From Candidatus Sumerlaeota bacterium (lineage in GTDB: Bacteria; Sumerlaeota; Sumerlaeia; SLMS01; JAHLLQ01): a stretch of DNA of 64,000 bases. Below, piece after piece: positions 7,566 through 17,108 of this stretch. The notes below the pieces were generated by a model that did no database searches, was not told where the DNA came from, and saw only the letters and a list, made by a program, of their open reading frames with translations. The DNA is taken from positions 18,566-82,565 of the forward strand of contig JASGMJ010000019.1 in NCBI GenBank assembly GCA_030156535.1, in the 5' to 3' direction. Numbering within the stretch: position 1 is the stretch's first letter; every line of letters starts with the position of its first letter. The position numbers were made by a program, and so were the translations under genes.

Positions 7566-9323
7566 ATGTCACGCATTCTCGGGATCGATCTGGGCACCAC
7601 CAACTCGGTCATGTCCGTGATGGAAAAGAACGGACCATTCGTCGTCCCCAACAGCCTGGGTGAGCGCATCACGCCGTCGGTTGTCGGCTTTTCCAAGTCC
7701 GGGGAAATCCTGGTCGGCAAGAAGGCCAAACGCGGCGCCATCATGAACGTTGGCCGCACGGTTTTCTCCATCAAGCGCCAGATGGGCAGCAACCATCGCG
7801 TGCGCATTGAAGGCAAGGAGTACACGCCCCAGGAAATCTCGGGCATGATCCTGCAGAAAATGAAGTCCGACGCCGAGGACTACTTCGGCGAGGAAATCAC
7901 CCAGGCCGTCATCACCGTTCCCGCCTACTTCACCGACACCCAGCGCGCGGCCACCAAGGACGCGGGCGAAATCGCCGGCTTCAATGTCCGCCGCGTCATC
8001 GACGAGCCCACCGCCGCCGCTCTCGCCTATGGCCTCGACAACACCAAGGACCAGCGCCTGCTCGTCTACGACCTCGGCGGCGGCACGTTCGACGTTTCAA
8101 TCATCGAAATCCAGAGCGGCGTCTTCCAGGTCCAGGCCATCGCCGGTAACAACATGCTCGGCGGCGACGACTTCGACGATCGCGTGGCCAAGTTCCTGGT
8201 CGACGCCTTCCGCGAGCAGCACAACGTCGATCTCTCCGAAGACCCCATCGCCATGCAGCGTCTGCGCGAGGCGGCGGAAGAGGCGAAGATCGAGCTCTCC
8301 GAACTCAAGGAAACCCACGTCCTCGTCGAAGCCATCACGATGACGGACAGCGGCCCGCTGACGCTCGACACCACGCTGAGCCGCGACCGCTTCGAGGAAC
8401 TGACCAAGGACCTCGTCGAATCCACCATTCCGCCGATGGAAAAAGCCATCAAGGACGCCAATATCCAGATCAGCGACGTGGACACGATCCTGCTCGTCGG
8501 CGGCTGCACGCGCATCCCCGCCGTTCAGCGCTGCGTCCGCGAATTCACCAACAAGAACGCCAACCGCGACATCTCGCCCGAAGAAGTCGTCGCGATGGGC
8601 GCCGCCGTCCAGACCCTGGTTCTGGCACCGCTCGACGGCGACATCGAGCAGACTCTCGCCCAGAAGTACAACCGCGAGAAGCCCGTCATTATTCACATGA
8701 CGCCCTTCTCTCTCGGCGTCGGCCTGCAGGGCGATCAGTTCAGCCCCGTTATCGAACGCAACAGCACCTACCCCACCGAGGGGAAGGACATCTTCACCAC
8801 CACCCGGGACTTCCAGGAAGCCATCTCCTTCCCCATCTACGAAGGCGAGGAGACCACGGCCTCCGAGAACACGTTCCTTGACCTGCTGCGCATCGAAGGC
8901 ATCACGCCGGCGCCCAAGGGCGTGCCGCGCATCGAGGTCACTTTCCGCCTCAACCCCGACCGCATTCTCGAAGTGACGGCCGAGGACCTGGCGACCGGCG
9001 TGTCGAAGAAGGTCGTCATCGACGCCACCGACGAACGCCTCACCGACTCCGACAAGAACCGCATGATCCGCGAGGCAAAGGAACGCGTCTCCCGGATGCT
9101 GCGTTCGAAGATCAGCGAGTCGCGCCACGAGGAAGCCAAGAACATGCTCGAGCGCTCCAACGCGACGCTCTCGGCTCTTGGCGGCGACCACCCCATGGCG
9201 CCCGAACTCAAGGCCATGACGACGCGCCTGCGCGAAGCGCTCGACGAGGGCGACGAGTCCCTGCTCGACGACACGATCGACGATCTGCTCCGCCTGCTGG
9301 CCGAAATCGAAGCCAGCGCCTGA
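7566..9323 (+). CDS. dnaK: Hsp70 chaperone, DnaK family
   Basis: A 585-residue Hsp70. The ATPase domain begins with ILGIDLGTTNSVMSVMEKNG and contains AVITVPAYFTDTQRAATKDA, DEPTAAALAYG, LLVYDLGGGTFDVSIIE and ILLVGGCTRIPAVQ. The substrate-binding domain has TPFSLGVGLQGDQFSPVIERN and RIEVTFRLNPDRILEVTAED. The lid is short and ends in LLRLLAEIEASA, so the protein is about 50 residues shorter than E. coli DnaK. With the odd J-like partner this may be a second, specialised Hsp70 set rather than the main DnaK, which cannot be judged from one window. A terminator follows. Confidence 0.93.
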   Translation: MSRILGIDLGTTNSVMSVMEKNGPFVVPNSLGERITPSVVGFSKSGEILVGKKAKRGAIMNVGRTVFSIKRQMGSNHRVRIEGKEYTPQEISGMILQKMKSDAEDYFGEEITQAVITVPAYFTDTQRAATKDAGEIAGFNVRRVIDEPTAAALAYGLDNTKDQRLLVYDLGGGTFDVSIIEIQSGVFQVQAIAGNNMLGGDDFDDRVAKFLVDAFREQHNVDLSEDPIAMQRLREAAEEAKIELSELKETHVLVEAITMTDSGPLTLDTTLSRDRFEELTKDLVESTIPPMEKAIKDANIQISDVDTILLVGGCTRIPAVQRCVREFTNKNANRDISPEEVVAMGAAVQTLVLAPLDGDIEQTLAQKYNREKPVIIHMTPFSLGVGLQGDQFSPVIERNSTYPTEGKDIFTTTRDFQEAISFPIYEGEETTASENTFLDLLRIEGITPAPKGVPRIEVTFRLNPDRILEVTAEDLATGVSKKVVIDATDERLTDSDKNRMIREAKERVSRMLRSKISESRHEEAKNMLERSNATLSALGGDHPMAPELKAMTTRLREALDEGDESLLDDTIDDLLRLLAEIEASA

Positions 9324-9351
9324 GCCCGCCCCACACCGCACGTTTCAATCC

Positions 9352-9385
9352 CCGCCTCCGGTTTCCCCGGAGGCGGTTCTCTTTT
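9352..9385 (+). terminator. Rho-independent terminator after dnaK
   Basis: A perfect 10-bp stem, CCGCCTCCGG (9352-9361) with CCGGAGGCGG (9367-9376), 5-base loop, followed by TTCTCTTTT. It closes the J-like/grpE/dnaK operon. Confidence 0.8.
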
Positions 9386-9392
9386 CAGCGCC

Positions 9393-10766
9393 TCACTCCC
9401 CCGTGGCCGACCACACATCGCCCACCACCGGCGGCGGCAGGGTGATGTCCAGGTAGATGGGATAGTCCTTCACGACGAAATCCGAGAGCGCCGTTACCCC
9501 ATTGGAGTGCGACCGGCTGAGGGTGAGGGGACTCCCCGTCAATCCGTCGTAGGCTTGAATCGACGCATTCGCTGGCAGATCGAGCGAGAGAGTCGTGGAG
9601 ACGCCAGCGTAACTATCGCTGAGCGGCCAGAGGGCCTGCCAGACCACCACGGTGGAGTGCAGGGAAGACCCGCGCTGAAAGACGGCCGAGCGGAAGGATG
9701 GTATCGTCCCCGTGCAACGCACCTGAAAGGGATCGTCCCCAACGGCAACCGGAGCCGCGAGGCGCTCGTTCACCGTCTTGAGCGCATAGTAACTCGGACG
9801 CGGAGCGAGCTCGTAGTCCACCAGCGCCCACTCGGGGTCGTCGCCCGTCTGGGCTTCCTTGAACGGATGCACCGAGAACCAGATCGAATTCTGAATGCCG
9901 ATGCTCAGGTTATTGACCATCATGCGGGCAAGGCACTTGGCCTGTCCCGTCGGTGTGACTTCCGTCCACGCCGTATTGTAGCCCCATTCGCCCGTCCAGA
10001 TCGGAATGTCCCGGGACGTGTGGTTCGCCATGCGGGCGCGCAGTTGGGCGACTTCCGTGTTGATCGACTCCGGAGCATTGATGCGGTAGGGGTGAATCGT
10101 CAGGACATCGATGTGATCGAGGAGCCCGTTCTGAAAGGCGGTCTCGAGGTAGGTCTGGTCGATGCCTGAAACGGCGCCGCCAGCGATGACGGCGTCGGGG
10201 TTTGCCGCCCGGATGCGGGGCGCCGCGGCGGCGACAAGACGGGCATAGTTGGCGGCATTGGGCGTCGTGGCCCAGAAGAACTCCAGATTCGGTTCGTTCC
10301 AGATTTCCCAGTAGTCCACGGAGTCCTTGTAGCGGCTGGCGGCAGCGTAGCAGTAGTTGCCGAATGCCGTGCGTCCGGCGTCCGTGTAGGGGCCCTGCTG
10401 GTTGTTGTAGTGGGGATTGCCATAGCAGAGGATCGGGAAGGGCTCGATGCCGCGTGCTCTCAGATCGGCGATGGCCGCGTCGGTGTCCCACCCTTCGTAG
10501 CCCGGGAAGTCGGGACTGGTGAAATCATATTCGCCCGGGACTTTCTCCGCCAGACTCCACCAGCAGAGATCGAAGCGGGCGAAGCCCACGCCGGTTTCCT
10601 GGAGGCGGGAGTTGAACGTGGTCAGATTGGGATCGACGGGCCAGACGGTCTGAGAACCGAAGGGATTGACGTCAACCCCCGGGACGGGCGCGGCGGCCAA
10701 AGCGACACTTGCCGCAGCGGCGAGACCTCCCGCCAGGCTCCATATTCTTATCGCATTCGTTTGCAT
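9393..10766 (-). CDS. Secreted glycoside hydrolase-like protein (clan GH-A type)
   Basis: 457 residues starting at ATG 10766 with GGGAGAG just upstream. A signal peptide (IWSLAGGLAAAASVALAAAP) is followed by a TIM-barrel-like domain. VDYWEIWNEPNLEFFW carries the Asn-Glu of the acid/base residue of clan GH-A, and IPIWTGEWGYNT holds a Glu in the position of the nucleophile. DVLTIHPYR is also typical. It resembles GH39/GH5-like xylosidase or cellulase-type proteins, but the substrate cannot be read. A C-terminal beta domain (about residues 360-457) contains DLPANASIQAYDGLTGSPL and ends in DITLPPPVVG. The protein is exported and possibly acts on polysaccharide. Confidence 0.75.
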   Translation of the reverse strand: MQTNAIRIWSLAGGLAAAASVALAAAPVPGVDVNPFGSQTVWPVDPNLTTFNSRLQETGVGFARFDLCWWSLAEKVPGEYDFTSPDFPGYEGWDTDAAIADLRARGIEPFPILCYGNPHYNNQQGPYTDAGRTAFGNYCYAAASRYKDSVDYWEIWNEPNLEFFWATTPNAANYARLVAAAAPRIRAANPDAVIAGGAVSGIDQTYLETAFQNGLLDHIDVLTIHPYRINAPESINTEVAQLRARMANHTSRDIPIWTGEWGYNTAWTEVTPTGQAKCLARMMVNNLSIGIQNSIWFSVHPFKEAQTGDDPEWALVDYELAPRPSYYALKTVNERLAAPVAVGDDPFQVRCTGTIPSFRSAVFQRGSSLHSTVVVWQALWPLSDSYAGVSTTLSLDLPANASIQAYDGLTGSPLTLSRSHSNGVTALSDFVVKDYPIYLDITLPPPVVGDVWSATGE

Positions 10767-10843
10767 CTCTCTCCCTCTTACTGAGCGGATGGGGCAGAGG
10801 ATGGCAGGCGAAGTAAGCGGTTGCAAGGGGAAGCGGTGACGCG

Positions 10844-10876
10844 AAAAAAAGAGCCCCCTGGCCGAAGCCAAGGGGC
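10844..10876 (-). terminator. Rho-independent terminator of the beta-propeller gene
   Basis: On the minus strand GCCCCTTGGC (10876-10867) pairs with GCCAGGGGGC (10862-10853) with one mismatch and a 4-base loop, followed by a run of seven T (10850-10844). It lies 33 bases after the stop of the gene ending at 10909. Confidence 0.78.
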
Positions 10877-10908
10877 AGGTTGTCTTTCCGTACTGGTACG
10901 GAGGGAGC

Positions 10909-12354
10909 TTAGTAGCCGTTCAGGTTCCAGTCGCTGACACTGGCGGTGACGGACATGCTGACGCCCGTGGGGGCTTCCGTGACGAAGCTGTTGGCACCAC
11001 CAGGCGAGAAGACGTACATGTACTCAACGCTGTTGTTCATGACGTACACGTTGCCGGCGGCATCGACTTCGATGTCGCGGTTGGAATTCCCCGTCGTTGC
11101 GATGGTGCCGACATACGTGGGCGAAGCAGGGCCCGAGGAGATGTCAAACTCGGTGACGAACCCATAACCACCGACGTACATGCGGGTTCCGTCGGGGCTG
11201 AAGGCAAGGCCTGCACCGTAGTGCCTGTCCATGCGCTCTGCCGCTGTCGATCCAGTCAGGGTGTCCGAGGTGAAGTCCACGTTGCCCAGAGAGTCCACAT
11301 GCACAACACAAGGGTTAGCAGCCGACTGGGTGTAGCGATACTGGTTGAGCCACCAGCCGCCCGAGCCGTCGGGAACGGGGTTGTAGGCGCCACCGACGAA
11401 GCCGGGGGTAATCGCGCTCTCATCCACCACAGGGGTGGGAACCGTGTTGTAGCCGGAGACCGCCGTGCCGATGTCGTAGCGGAGCAGCGAGCCAGGGGTG
11501 GCGGTGCCCACGGTGATGTCCTCGTCCATCGTGAACAGGGCAGTCGAGGCACCGGAGCCGACGATCGAGAAGTCATAGATGCTGCCGGCGTAGTCGTCTG
11601 TACCGTTGTTGCGAACGCCATTCGCATCGGGCGCATCTGCGAACAGTTCGGTGGCTGGTGCCGACAGATCGCTTTCATCCATCACCCAGATACCGGCGTG
11701 GGCGTCGGACCAGTCGGAGATGTAGAGCTTGCCTTCATGCAGTTCGAGTCCGGCCGGGCTGGAGGTGCTGGTATCCCAAGCCACTCCGCCGTCGTACCCC
11801 GCGGTGCCCTGAGCCGTAATGTCGGTCAGGTCGTTGGAGAGAACGAAGATGCCGTCTACCGTGGTGTCGCGAACAGTGGTCTCGGCAATGTCGCCAGCGT
11901 TCTCGGCGATGTAAACACGCCCGAAGAGGGGGCTTGTCTGGTCCGTGTTGATGGCGATGCCCTTGGCCGAAAAGAAGTTGATCGCCTCGTTCGTTGTCTC
12001 ATCGCTGATCTTGGTCCATCCAGTATGACCGGTTGCCGCCGCTTCGACCTCGAAGGTGTACGTGTCGCTCGGCACGGGTGAGCTGGAGTCGTCGGTTCCG
12101 TCCCAAGCCACCGTGTTGGCGCCCTTGAGAAGGTTCCCGGCGGCGATGGTGCGGACAACGACATCACTGGAATTCTTGATGCGGACCGTAACGCCTGCCG
12201 TAGCATCCTCGTTCAAACGGAACGAGATGTCATAGGCATTTCCACCTGTGTTGACGGCGGCGAGTTCCGCCGCGTACACATTCGCATCCGCACGCTGATG
12301 TGCCGACATGGCAAGAACAGCGGCACATGCGACCGGAAACAGTTTCTTTCTCAT
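10909..12354 (-). CDS. Secreted protein with FlgD-like Ig domain and beta-propeller-like region
   Basis: 481 residues. ATG 12354 has a good GGAGG eight bases upstream and opens a signal peptide (MRKKLFPVACAAVLAMSAHQ, then RADA). Residues about 25-120 look like a FlgD/Ig-type domain (YDISFRLNEDATAGVTVRI, NTVAWDGTDDSSSPVPSDTY). The rest is built from repeated beta strands with DGTRMYVGGYGFVTEFD, DIEVDAAGNVYVMNN and GLELHEGKLYISDW, as in NHL/SMP-30-like propellers. It is likely exported. No catalytic motif is seen. The next gene downstream on the same strand is the glycosidase-like one, but a terminator separates them. Confidence 0.75.
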   Translation of the reverse strand: MRKKLFPVACAAVLAMSAHQRADANVYAAELAAVNTGGNAYDISFRLNEDATAGVTVRIKNSSDVVVRTIAAGNLLKGANTVAWDGTDDSSSPVPSDTYTFEVEAAATGHTGWTKISDETTNEAINFFSAKGIAINTDQTSPLFGRVYIAENAGDIAETTVRDTTVDGIFVLSNDLTDITAQGTAGYDGGVAWDTSTSSPAGLELHEGKLYISDWSDAHAGIWVMDESDLSAPATELFADAPDANGVRNNGTDDYAGSIYDFSIVGSGASTALFTMDEDITVGTATPGSLLRYDIGTAVSGYNTVPTPVVDESAITPGFVGGAYNPVPDGSGGWWLNQYRYTQSAANPCVVHVDSLGNVDFTSDTLTGSTAAERMDRHYGAGLAFSPDGTRMYVGGYGFVTEFDISSGPASPTYVGTIATTGNSNRDIEVDAAGNVYVMNNSVEYMYVFSPGGANSFVTEAPTGVSMSVTASVSDWNLNGY

Positions 12355-12611
12355 TCTGAAACCTCCGAAGTCAGATATGGGCACAGCACTGACAAGCACG
12401 ACAAACAGGCTATGCACAGGCTATGCAGGTGCCTGACGATAACATTGAGCCTGAATCCGTCAACCCGAAACCCCGTTCTCAAAAGCCTGTTGTTTGTTCA
12501 TTGCGAACATCCCGTTTGCGGAATTCTCGAAACGCACTCCGTCATTGTGCTGGCGCTCGGGGGGCACGCGCGTCGAGTCTTGGATTATCCCTTGAGTGAG
12601 GGCAACATCGG

Positions 12612-14105
12612 ATGACAGCGGAAGAACTGCAAATCCTTCTCCAAAATGCGGACAGCCATGTGCGCAAAGGCGAAATGGCCGAGGCACTCCAGCTCTATGC
12701 GAATGCCTGCCAGTCCGCGCCCACCAGCTATGCGGCCTTCATGGGCGCCGGATTCTGTTATTGGAATATGGGAAACCTGGTGGCTGCGCAGCGCTTCTAC
12801 CAGCGCGCCTGCGAGTTGAAGCCCGGGGCTTCCGAGGCGCATCACAATCTGGGCGAGGTCCTGCTGGGATTGCGCGTTGTCGAGAAGGCCGAGGAGCACT
12901 TTCGCCAGGCAGTGGAGACAGCTTCAGAGCGTGACGCAAGGTTTGCCGCCTCGCTTGTCAGTTGGGCGAGATGTTGCCGCTCGAAGGGCAATTTCGAGGA
13001 TGCCCGGTCGAAACTGACCGAGGCTCTGGCCGCCGATCCGAACAACGTCGAGGCGCTCTCCCTGCTGGTCTCCATGGGGCACACCGCGCCGGACTCTTCC
13101 CTGCTGCAAGAGCTGAGGGCACAGGCGTCGCGCGAGGATCTGCCCGAGAAGCTGCGATCCACTGCCTGGTTTACGTTGGGCAAGGCCAGCGAGGATGGTG
13201 AGCGGTATGCAGAGGCATTTGACTGCTATCGCCGTGCCCATGAAGCGCGGCACATGGAATTCCCGCGCGGAATGCACGAGCAGTTCGTGGCGCAACTGCG
13301 CGGCGTCTTTCGCTCCGAGCTGTTCGACGAACGCGAAGGATGGGGAACGACTGAATCGCCCACGCCTGTCTTTGTCGTGGGTATGCCTCGGTCTGGCACA
13401 TCGTTGGTCGAGCAGGTCCTCGCCTCCCATCCCGCTGTTCATGGAGCCGACGAGTTGATGTTGTTCGGCCTGCTGCTCCACCAGATGGAGAGCGGCGTCG
13501 GAGGGGCGACGGACTATTATCCGGCGGTTGTGACCCAAATGATTCCGCAGCATGCCAGGATGCTGGGATCGAAGTACCTCGCCGGGGTGCGCAGCCTTGC
13601 GCCGGACAAGGACTTTGTCGTCGACAAGATGCCGGCCAACTTCTTTCAGATCGGGATGATCAAGCTGGCGCTTCCCCATGCGCGCGTCATTCACTGCGTG
13701 AGGAACATGTGGGATATCGCCCTGTCCTGCTATGCGACGAACTTCGATGCCGTCCATCCATTCACATCGAACCTCGAATCACTCGGGGTTTATCTGCGAA
13801 CCTATGCCGAACTGATGAATCACTGGGATCGTGTGCTCCCCGGATTCGTTCACCATGTTTCCTACGAGGATCTTGTTGCCGAGCCTCAAAAGGAGATCGA
13901 CAAGCTGCTGGATTTCGTGGGCATCGATCATCACGAGGCGTGTTACACGCCTCATCGGACGAAGCGTCAGGTGATGACTGCGAGCGCGTGGCAGGTTCGC
14001 CAGCCCATCTACAATTCATCCGTGGCACGTTGGAAACGATTCGCCGCTCAACTGGAGCCGCTGTTCGCTGAGGTGCCCTCGGCGGACTGGCACGATTACC
14101 AGTAA
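12612..14105 (+). CDS. TPR-sulfotransferase fusion protein
   Basis: 497 residues. Residues 1 to about 230 are tetratricopeptide-like repeats (EALQLYANACQSAPTSYAAF, YQRACELKPGASEAHHNLGE, LTEALAADPNNVEALSLL). The C-terminal half is a sulfotransferase of the PAPS-dependent family, with the 5'-phosphosulfate-binding loop FVVGMPRSGTSLVEQVLASH and the 3'-phosphate region HCVRNMWDIALSCYA. The end carries a TASAWQVRQPIY motif usual for this subgroup. Such proteins sulfate unknown acceptors, often protein or glycan, and the substrate is not readable. It converges with the LtaS-like gene. Confidence 0.85.
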   Translation: MTAEELQILLQNADSHVRKGEMAEALQLYANACQSAPTSYAAFMGAGFCYWNMGNLVAAQRFYQRACELKPGASEAHHNLGEVLLGLRVVEKAEEHFRQAVETASERDARFAASLVSWARCCRSKGNFEDARSKLTEALAADPNNVEALSLLVSMGHTAPDSSLLQELRAQASREDLPEKLRSTAWFTLGKASEDGERYAEAFDCYRRAHEARHMEFPRGMHEQFVAQLRGVFRSELFDEREGWGTTESPTPVFVVGMPRSGTSLVEQVLASHPAVHGADELMLFGLLLHQMESGVGGATDYYPAVVTQMIPQHARMLGSKYLAGVRSLAPDKDFVVDKMPANFFQIGMIKLALPHARVIHCVRNMWDIALSCYATNFDAVHPFTSNLESLGVYLRTYAELMNHWDRVLPGFVHHVSYEDLVAEPQKEIDKLLDFVGIDHHEACYTPHRTKRQVMTASAWQVRQPIYNSSVARWKRFAAQLEPLFAEVPSADWHDYQ

Positions 14106-14124
14106 GCAAAGGGCTTTGCGATCG

Positions 14125-16107
14125 TCAGCTTTCGTAGCGGTACGTCCCCGCGCGGTACAGGCTCTCGCCCATCGCCAGCACGGAGAGCGCCTCGGCCAGC
14201 ATGTCGGGGTCCGTGGGCAGTTCCGTCTTCCCGACGCCGCCGGAGGGCACGTCGCCCAGATAGGCGAACGTCCGGGGACGGTGCTCGGGAGCCAGAATCA
14301 GCACCTTGCCGTCACGCACGAACGCATAGCTACCGTAGTAGTGCATCAGGGCGGAGCCGCGTTCGGCGGGCAGGTGGAGCAGGTCGCGGCCAAACGAGCA
14401 GTGCCGCCGTTCTCCCCCCAGCAGTCCCAGCAGCGTTGGCAGCACGTCGGTCTGCGAGCAGAGCGTCTCGACGCGGCGCCCCGCGACGGCTTCGATGCCC
14501 GGCGCAAGAATGAGGCAGGGGATGTGGAAGCGCTCGACGGGCACGAGGCTCTGGCCGTGGATGCACATGCCGTGGTCGGCCACAAAGACGAAAACGGTGT
14601 TTTCCCACGCGGCGGTCTTGCGGGCTTTTTCGATGAATTGCCCCATGGCATAGTCGGCGTACTGAAACGTGGAAGCGAGTTTTTCGGTGGGATGGACGGG
14701 GTCGATCTTTCCCTCGGGCCAGGTATAGGGGCGGTGGTTGGAAATGGTGAGGAAGAAGGAGAGCGAGGCGGCATCGGCGGGTTGGGCGGCGAGGTCGGCG
14801 AGAAGCCGGTCGTAAAGGTCTTCGTCGCACACGCCCCAGCTTGTCTGGAACGATGGGTTGGCAATGTCGCGCTGCTCGCAGACAGAATCGAAACCGCAGG
14901 AGAGCACGAACCCCCGGACGTTGTCGTAGGCGGCGTCGCCGCCATAGTAGAAGCGCGTCTGGTAGCCTTCGCGCTTGAGGCCGCTGGCGACGGTAAACAT
15001 GCGGCCGTGGGCGCCGGCGCGCTTCAGGGTGCTCATGCCCGGCAACGGCGGGAAGGAACTCAGCACGGCCTCGATGCCGCGGGCCGTGCGGTCGCCGTTC
15101 GCGTACATGCGGGTGAACAGCAGGCCTTCCTTGGCAAGGGCGTCGAAGTACGGCGTGACGCCCTTGGTGGAACCGAGCGCCCCGATGTAGGAGGCCGCGT
15201 GGCTTTCCATGAGAACGATGACGACGTTGGGGCGCCGCAGGGCTGCGGGGGTTGTGACGACGCGGTCGAGGGGATTGACGCCCCCGGAGACGAACTCGAC
15301 GCCCGGCGTGGCAACGCGCTCGCGCACGCGGGCGGCGGCATCGCCGGGTGCCTTGCCGAAGATCTTGCCGACTTTGCCACCGTGACGGCGCTCGTCGTAC
15401 ACGATGCGGATCACCTGGAAAATGCCGTTGGCGGCGAGTTGATTGACGAGCTGGGAGTTCGTGAACTCGTAGGCGTTGATGCCGATCGGCCGCCCCTTCA
15501 GACCGCGAATGCCGAAGAATGCGGCGGCAAGAAAGACGGGAAAGCACGCAAGCGTGGCGAGATAGGACATTTCCTCGCGGGCTGCGGCGTCGAGCAGGGG
15601 ATCAATCGCCAGCAGCGTCCCCCCCGTCAGGGTTCCCACGCCCAGGAACGTGGGCACCACGGGGTAGTCCTTCCAGATCATCCCGAGTACTTCGCGCGAG
15701 GGGCGCGCGTACTCCAGGAAGATGTGGTTGAACTTCGCACCGTACTCCTCGAAGTAGAAGTACTCTCCCCCGGCGGCCAGATACAGGGCGAAGAACATCA
15801 CTGCCAGATAAGCGAGCGCAGCATTGTGCAATACGTCGATGTCGAACGCGCCCGGCGGAAGGAGAAAAAAGACGAAGATCAGCGGCGCCAGCAGTAAACT
15901 GGCGGCAACGATGTCCATCCGGGTTCCGATGAGAAACGCACGGCGCAGGTCGGAACGAGGCGCTTCCTTGAATCGCTCGCGCAGACCCACGAACACCGCC
16001 AGACGGGCAAGCCCAAGGATCAGCAGCAGAAGAAGGTAGAGAGCAGCGAAAAGAAAGATGCGTTCAAACGGCAAGTGAGTCAGCCCTGAAGCCAAATCGG
16101 AATCCAT
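14125..16107 (-). CDS. LtaS-like sulfatase-family membrane phosphoglycerol transferase
   Basis: 660 residues from ATG 16107 (AGAGAG upstream); longer N-terminal extensions look like shadow. About five membrane segments occur in the first 270 residues (FLFAALYLLLLLILGLARL, LLLAPLIFVFFLLPP, LAYLAVMFFALYLAAGG, then two more). The soluble domain has the alkaline phosphatase/sulfatase plan of lipoteichoic acid synthase: PNVVIVLMESHAASYIGALG, then NGDRTARGIEAVLSSFPPLP with the Thr that serves as nucleophile, and FVADHGMCIHG for metal binding. Enzymes of this family transfer phosphoglycerol or phosphoethanolamine at the cell surface. In a diderm the product is more likely a periplasmic glucan or lipid modification than LTA; this is an inference. 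Confidence 0.82.
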   Translation of the reverse strand: MDSDLASGLTHLPFERIFLFAALYLLLLLILGLARLAVFVGLRERFKEAPRSDLRRAFLIGTRMDIVAASLLLAPLIFVFFLLPPGAFDIDVLHNAALAYLAVMFFALYLAAGGEYFYFEEYGAKFNHIFLEYARPSREVLGMIWKDYPVVPTFLGVGTLTGGTLLAIDPLLDAAAREEMSYLATLACFPVFLAAAFFGIRGLKGRPIGINAYEFTNSQLVNQLAANGIFQVIRIVYDERRHGGKVGKIFGKAPGDAAARVRERVATPGVEFVSGGVNPLDRVVTTPAALRRPNVVIVLMESHAASYIGALGSTKGVTPYFDALAKEGLLFTRMYANGDRTARGIEAVLSSFPPLPGMSTLKRAGAHGRMFTVASGLKREGYQTRFYYGGDAAYDNVRGFVLSCGFDSVCEQRDIANPSFQTSWGVCDEDLYDRLLADLAAQPADAASLSFFLTISNHRPYTWPEGKIDPVHPTEKLASTFQYADYAMGQFIEKARKTAAWENTVFVFVADHGMCIHGQSLVPVERFHIPCLILAPGIEAVAGRRVETLCSQTDVLPTLLGLLGGERRHCSFGRDLLHLPAERGSALMHYYGSYAFVRDGKVLILAPEHRPRTFAYLGDVPSGGVGKTELPTDPDMLAEALSVLAMGESLYRAGTYRYES

Positions 16108-16259
16108 CTCTCTATGAGAGGGGCCACTGCGCAAATACTCCACGCTCCCAGCAACAAACCACGTAGAAGAAACGCAATCACCACAGAGTGATGGAGAAGC
16201 TATGCTCCGAACGGGCACAAGAGCAAGCCGCGTGCTCGAGCGGGCGGCCGGTCGGGTTG

Positions 16260-16955
16260 TTAATAGATCATCCAGTCCCCCACTGATGCGGGGCCGGCTT
16301 CCTGGAAGACGGTGTGCTGCTCGTTGCCAAAAAGCAGGGTTCCCCGGCGGCACCCACCGTTGTTGGGCTCAACGACATAGGTCAGCGTGTCGTCGTTGTA
16401 TCCGTTGATCGTGATCCACGATTCCGCCGTATCGAGAAACGGCCAGCCCAGGCACTCGAACTCGTACCCGGGAGAGATGGAGTGGGTGATGCCGACCTGC
16501 TGCACTCCCCCGCCAGCGCCAACGGCGTTGCTGGCTTCGATGGTGGCGTAACACCACTGTTCCGTCACGCCGATGCCTGTGTTCACGGGAATCTCGAGGT
16601 CGTCGATCCACAGCGAGCCCATGGGCCACTGCCAGGGCGCAAGGTAGTCAACAGTGACGAGGACGCTCGCCGAGCCGGTGTACTCGCAGACGTCGGGCAC
16701 CAGGACCATCGGATTGGTCGAGACGGCCCTCCAGGTATGGTCATTGGGCGCCGTGACCTCGATGGTGGCCGTCATCACGTCGGGCACCGGGCTCTCGGAG
16801 AAGGGATCGAAGAAGAGGCCGTTCAGAGCGATGTCCTCGGGCACGGAGACGACGCTGGCCGGAGCGAACGAGCACAACGCGAGGGGGCAAGACAAGGCGG
16901 CGAGGAGAGCTCCCCACCGGGCGATTCGACGATGCGAACGGCAAGGGCTTTCCAT
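16260..16955 (-). CDS. Small secreted BACON/Ig-like protein
   Basis: 231 residues starting at ATG 16955 (GAGAGGAAC upstream) with a signal peptide (GALLAALSCPLALCSFAPAS). The mature part is beta-rich: VDYLAPWQWPMGSLWIDDLE, SPGYEFECLGWPFLDTAESW and a C-terminal RRGTLLFGNEQHTVFQEAG. The last segment, a GTLLFG strand followed by HTVFQEAG, resembles BACON or choice-of-anchor-like adhesion domains. Several Cys could form disulfides outside the cytoplasm. I cannot assign a function. Confidence 0.55.
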   Translation of the reverse strand: MESPCRSHRRIARWGALLAALSCPLALCSFAPASVVSVPEDIALNGLFFDPFSESPVPDVMTATIEVTAPNDHTWRAVSTNPMVLVPDVCEYTGSASVLVTVDYLAPWQWPMGSLWIDDLEIPVNTGIGVTEQWCYATIEASNAVGAGGGVQQVGITHSISPGYEFECLGWPFLDTAESWITINGYNDDTLTYVVEPNNGGCRRGTLLFGNEQHTVFQEAGPASVGDWMIY

Positions 16956-17034
16956 TGTTCCTCTCTCCAGATGATCTCAGTTCTACATGCAGCAAGAACG
17001 GGCAGCACACAAGGCGAAGAACGTTCATGTGCGT

Positions 17035-17077
17035 AAAAAAAGCGCCGGGCGCTCCGCTGTGATCGGAGCGCCCGGCG
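17035..17077 (-). terminator. Strong rho-independent terminator of rpoD
   Basis: A perfect 14-bp stem (CGGAGCGCCCGGCG read on the minus strand from 17077, its complement ending at 17043) with a 7-base loop, followed by seven T (17041-17035). It lies about 30 bases after the rpoD stop. Confidence 0.93.
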
Positions 17078-17108
17078 TGTATCAGGCCGTTGCGACGAGT
17101 TCTGGCGC

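Noticed and set aside
14116-15897. 593-residue plus-strand frame opposite the LtaS-like gene
   Set aside because: It is an antisense shadow of the sulfatase-type gene, which has clear motifs and a proper start on the minus strand.
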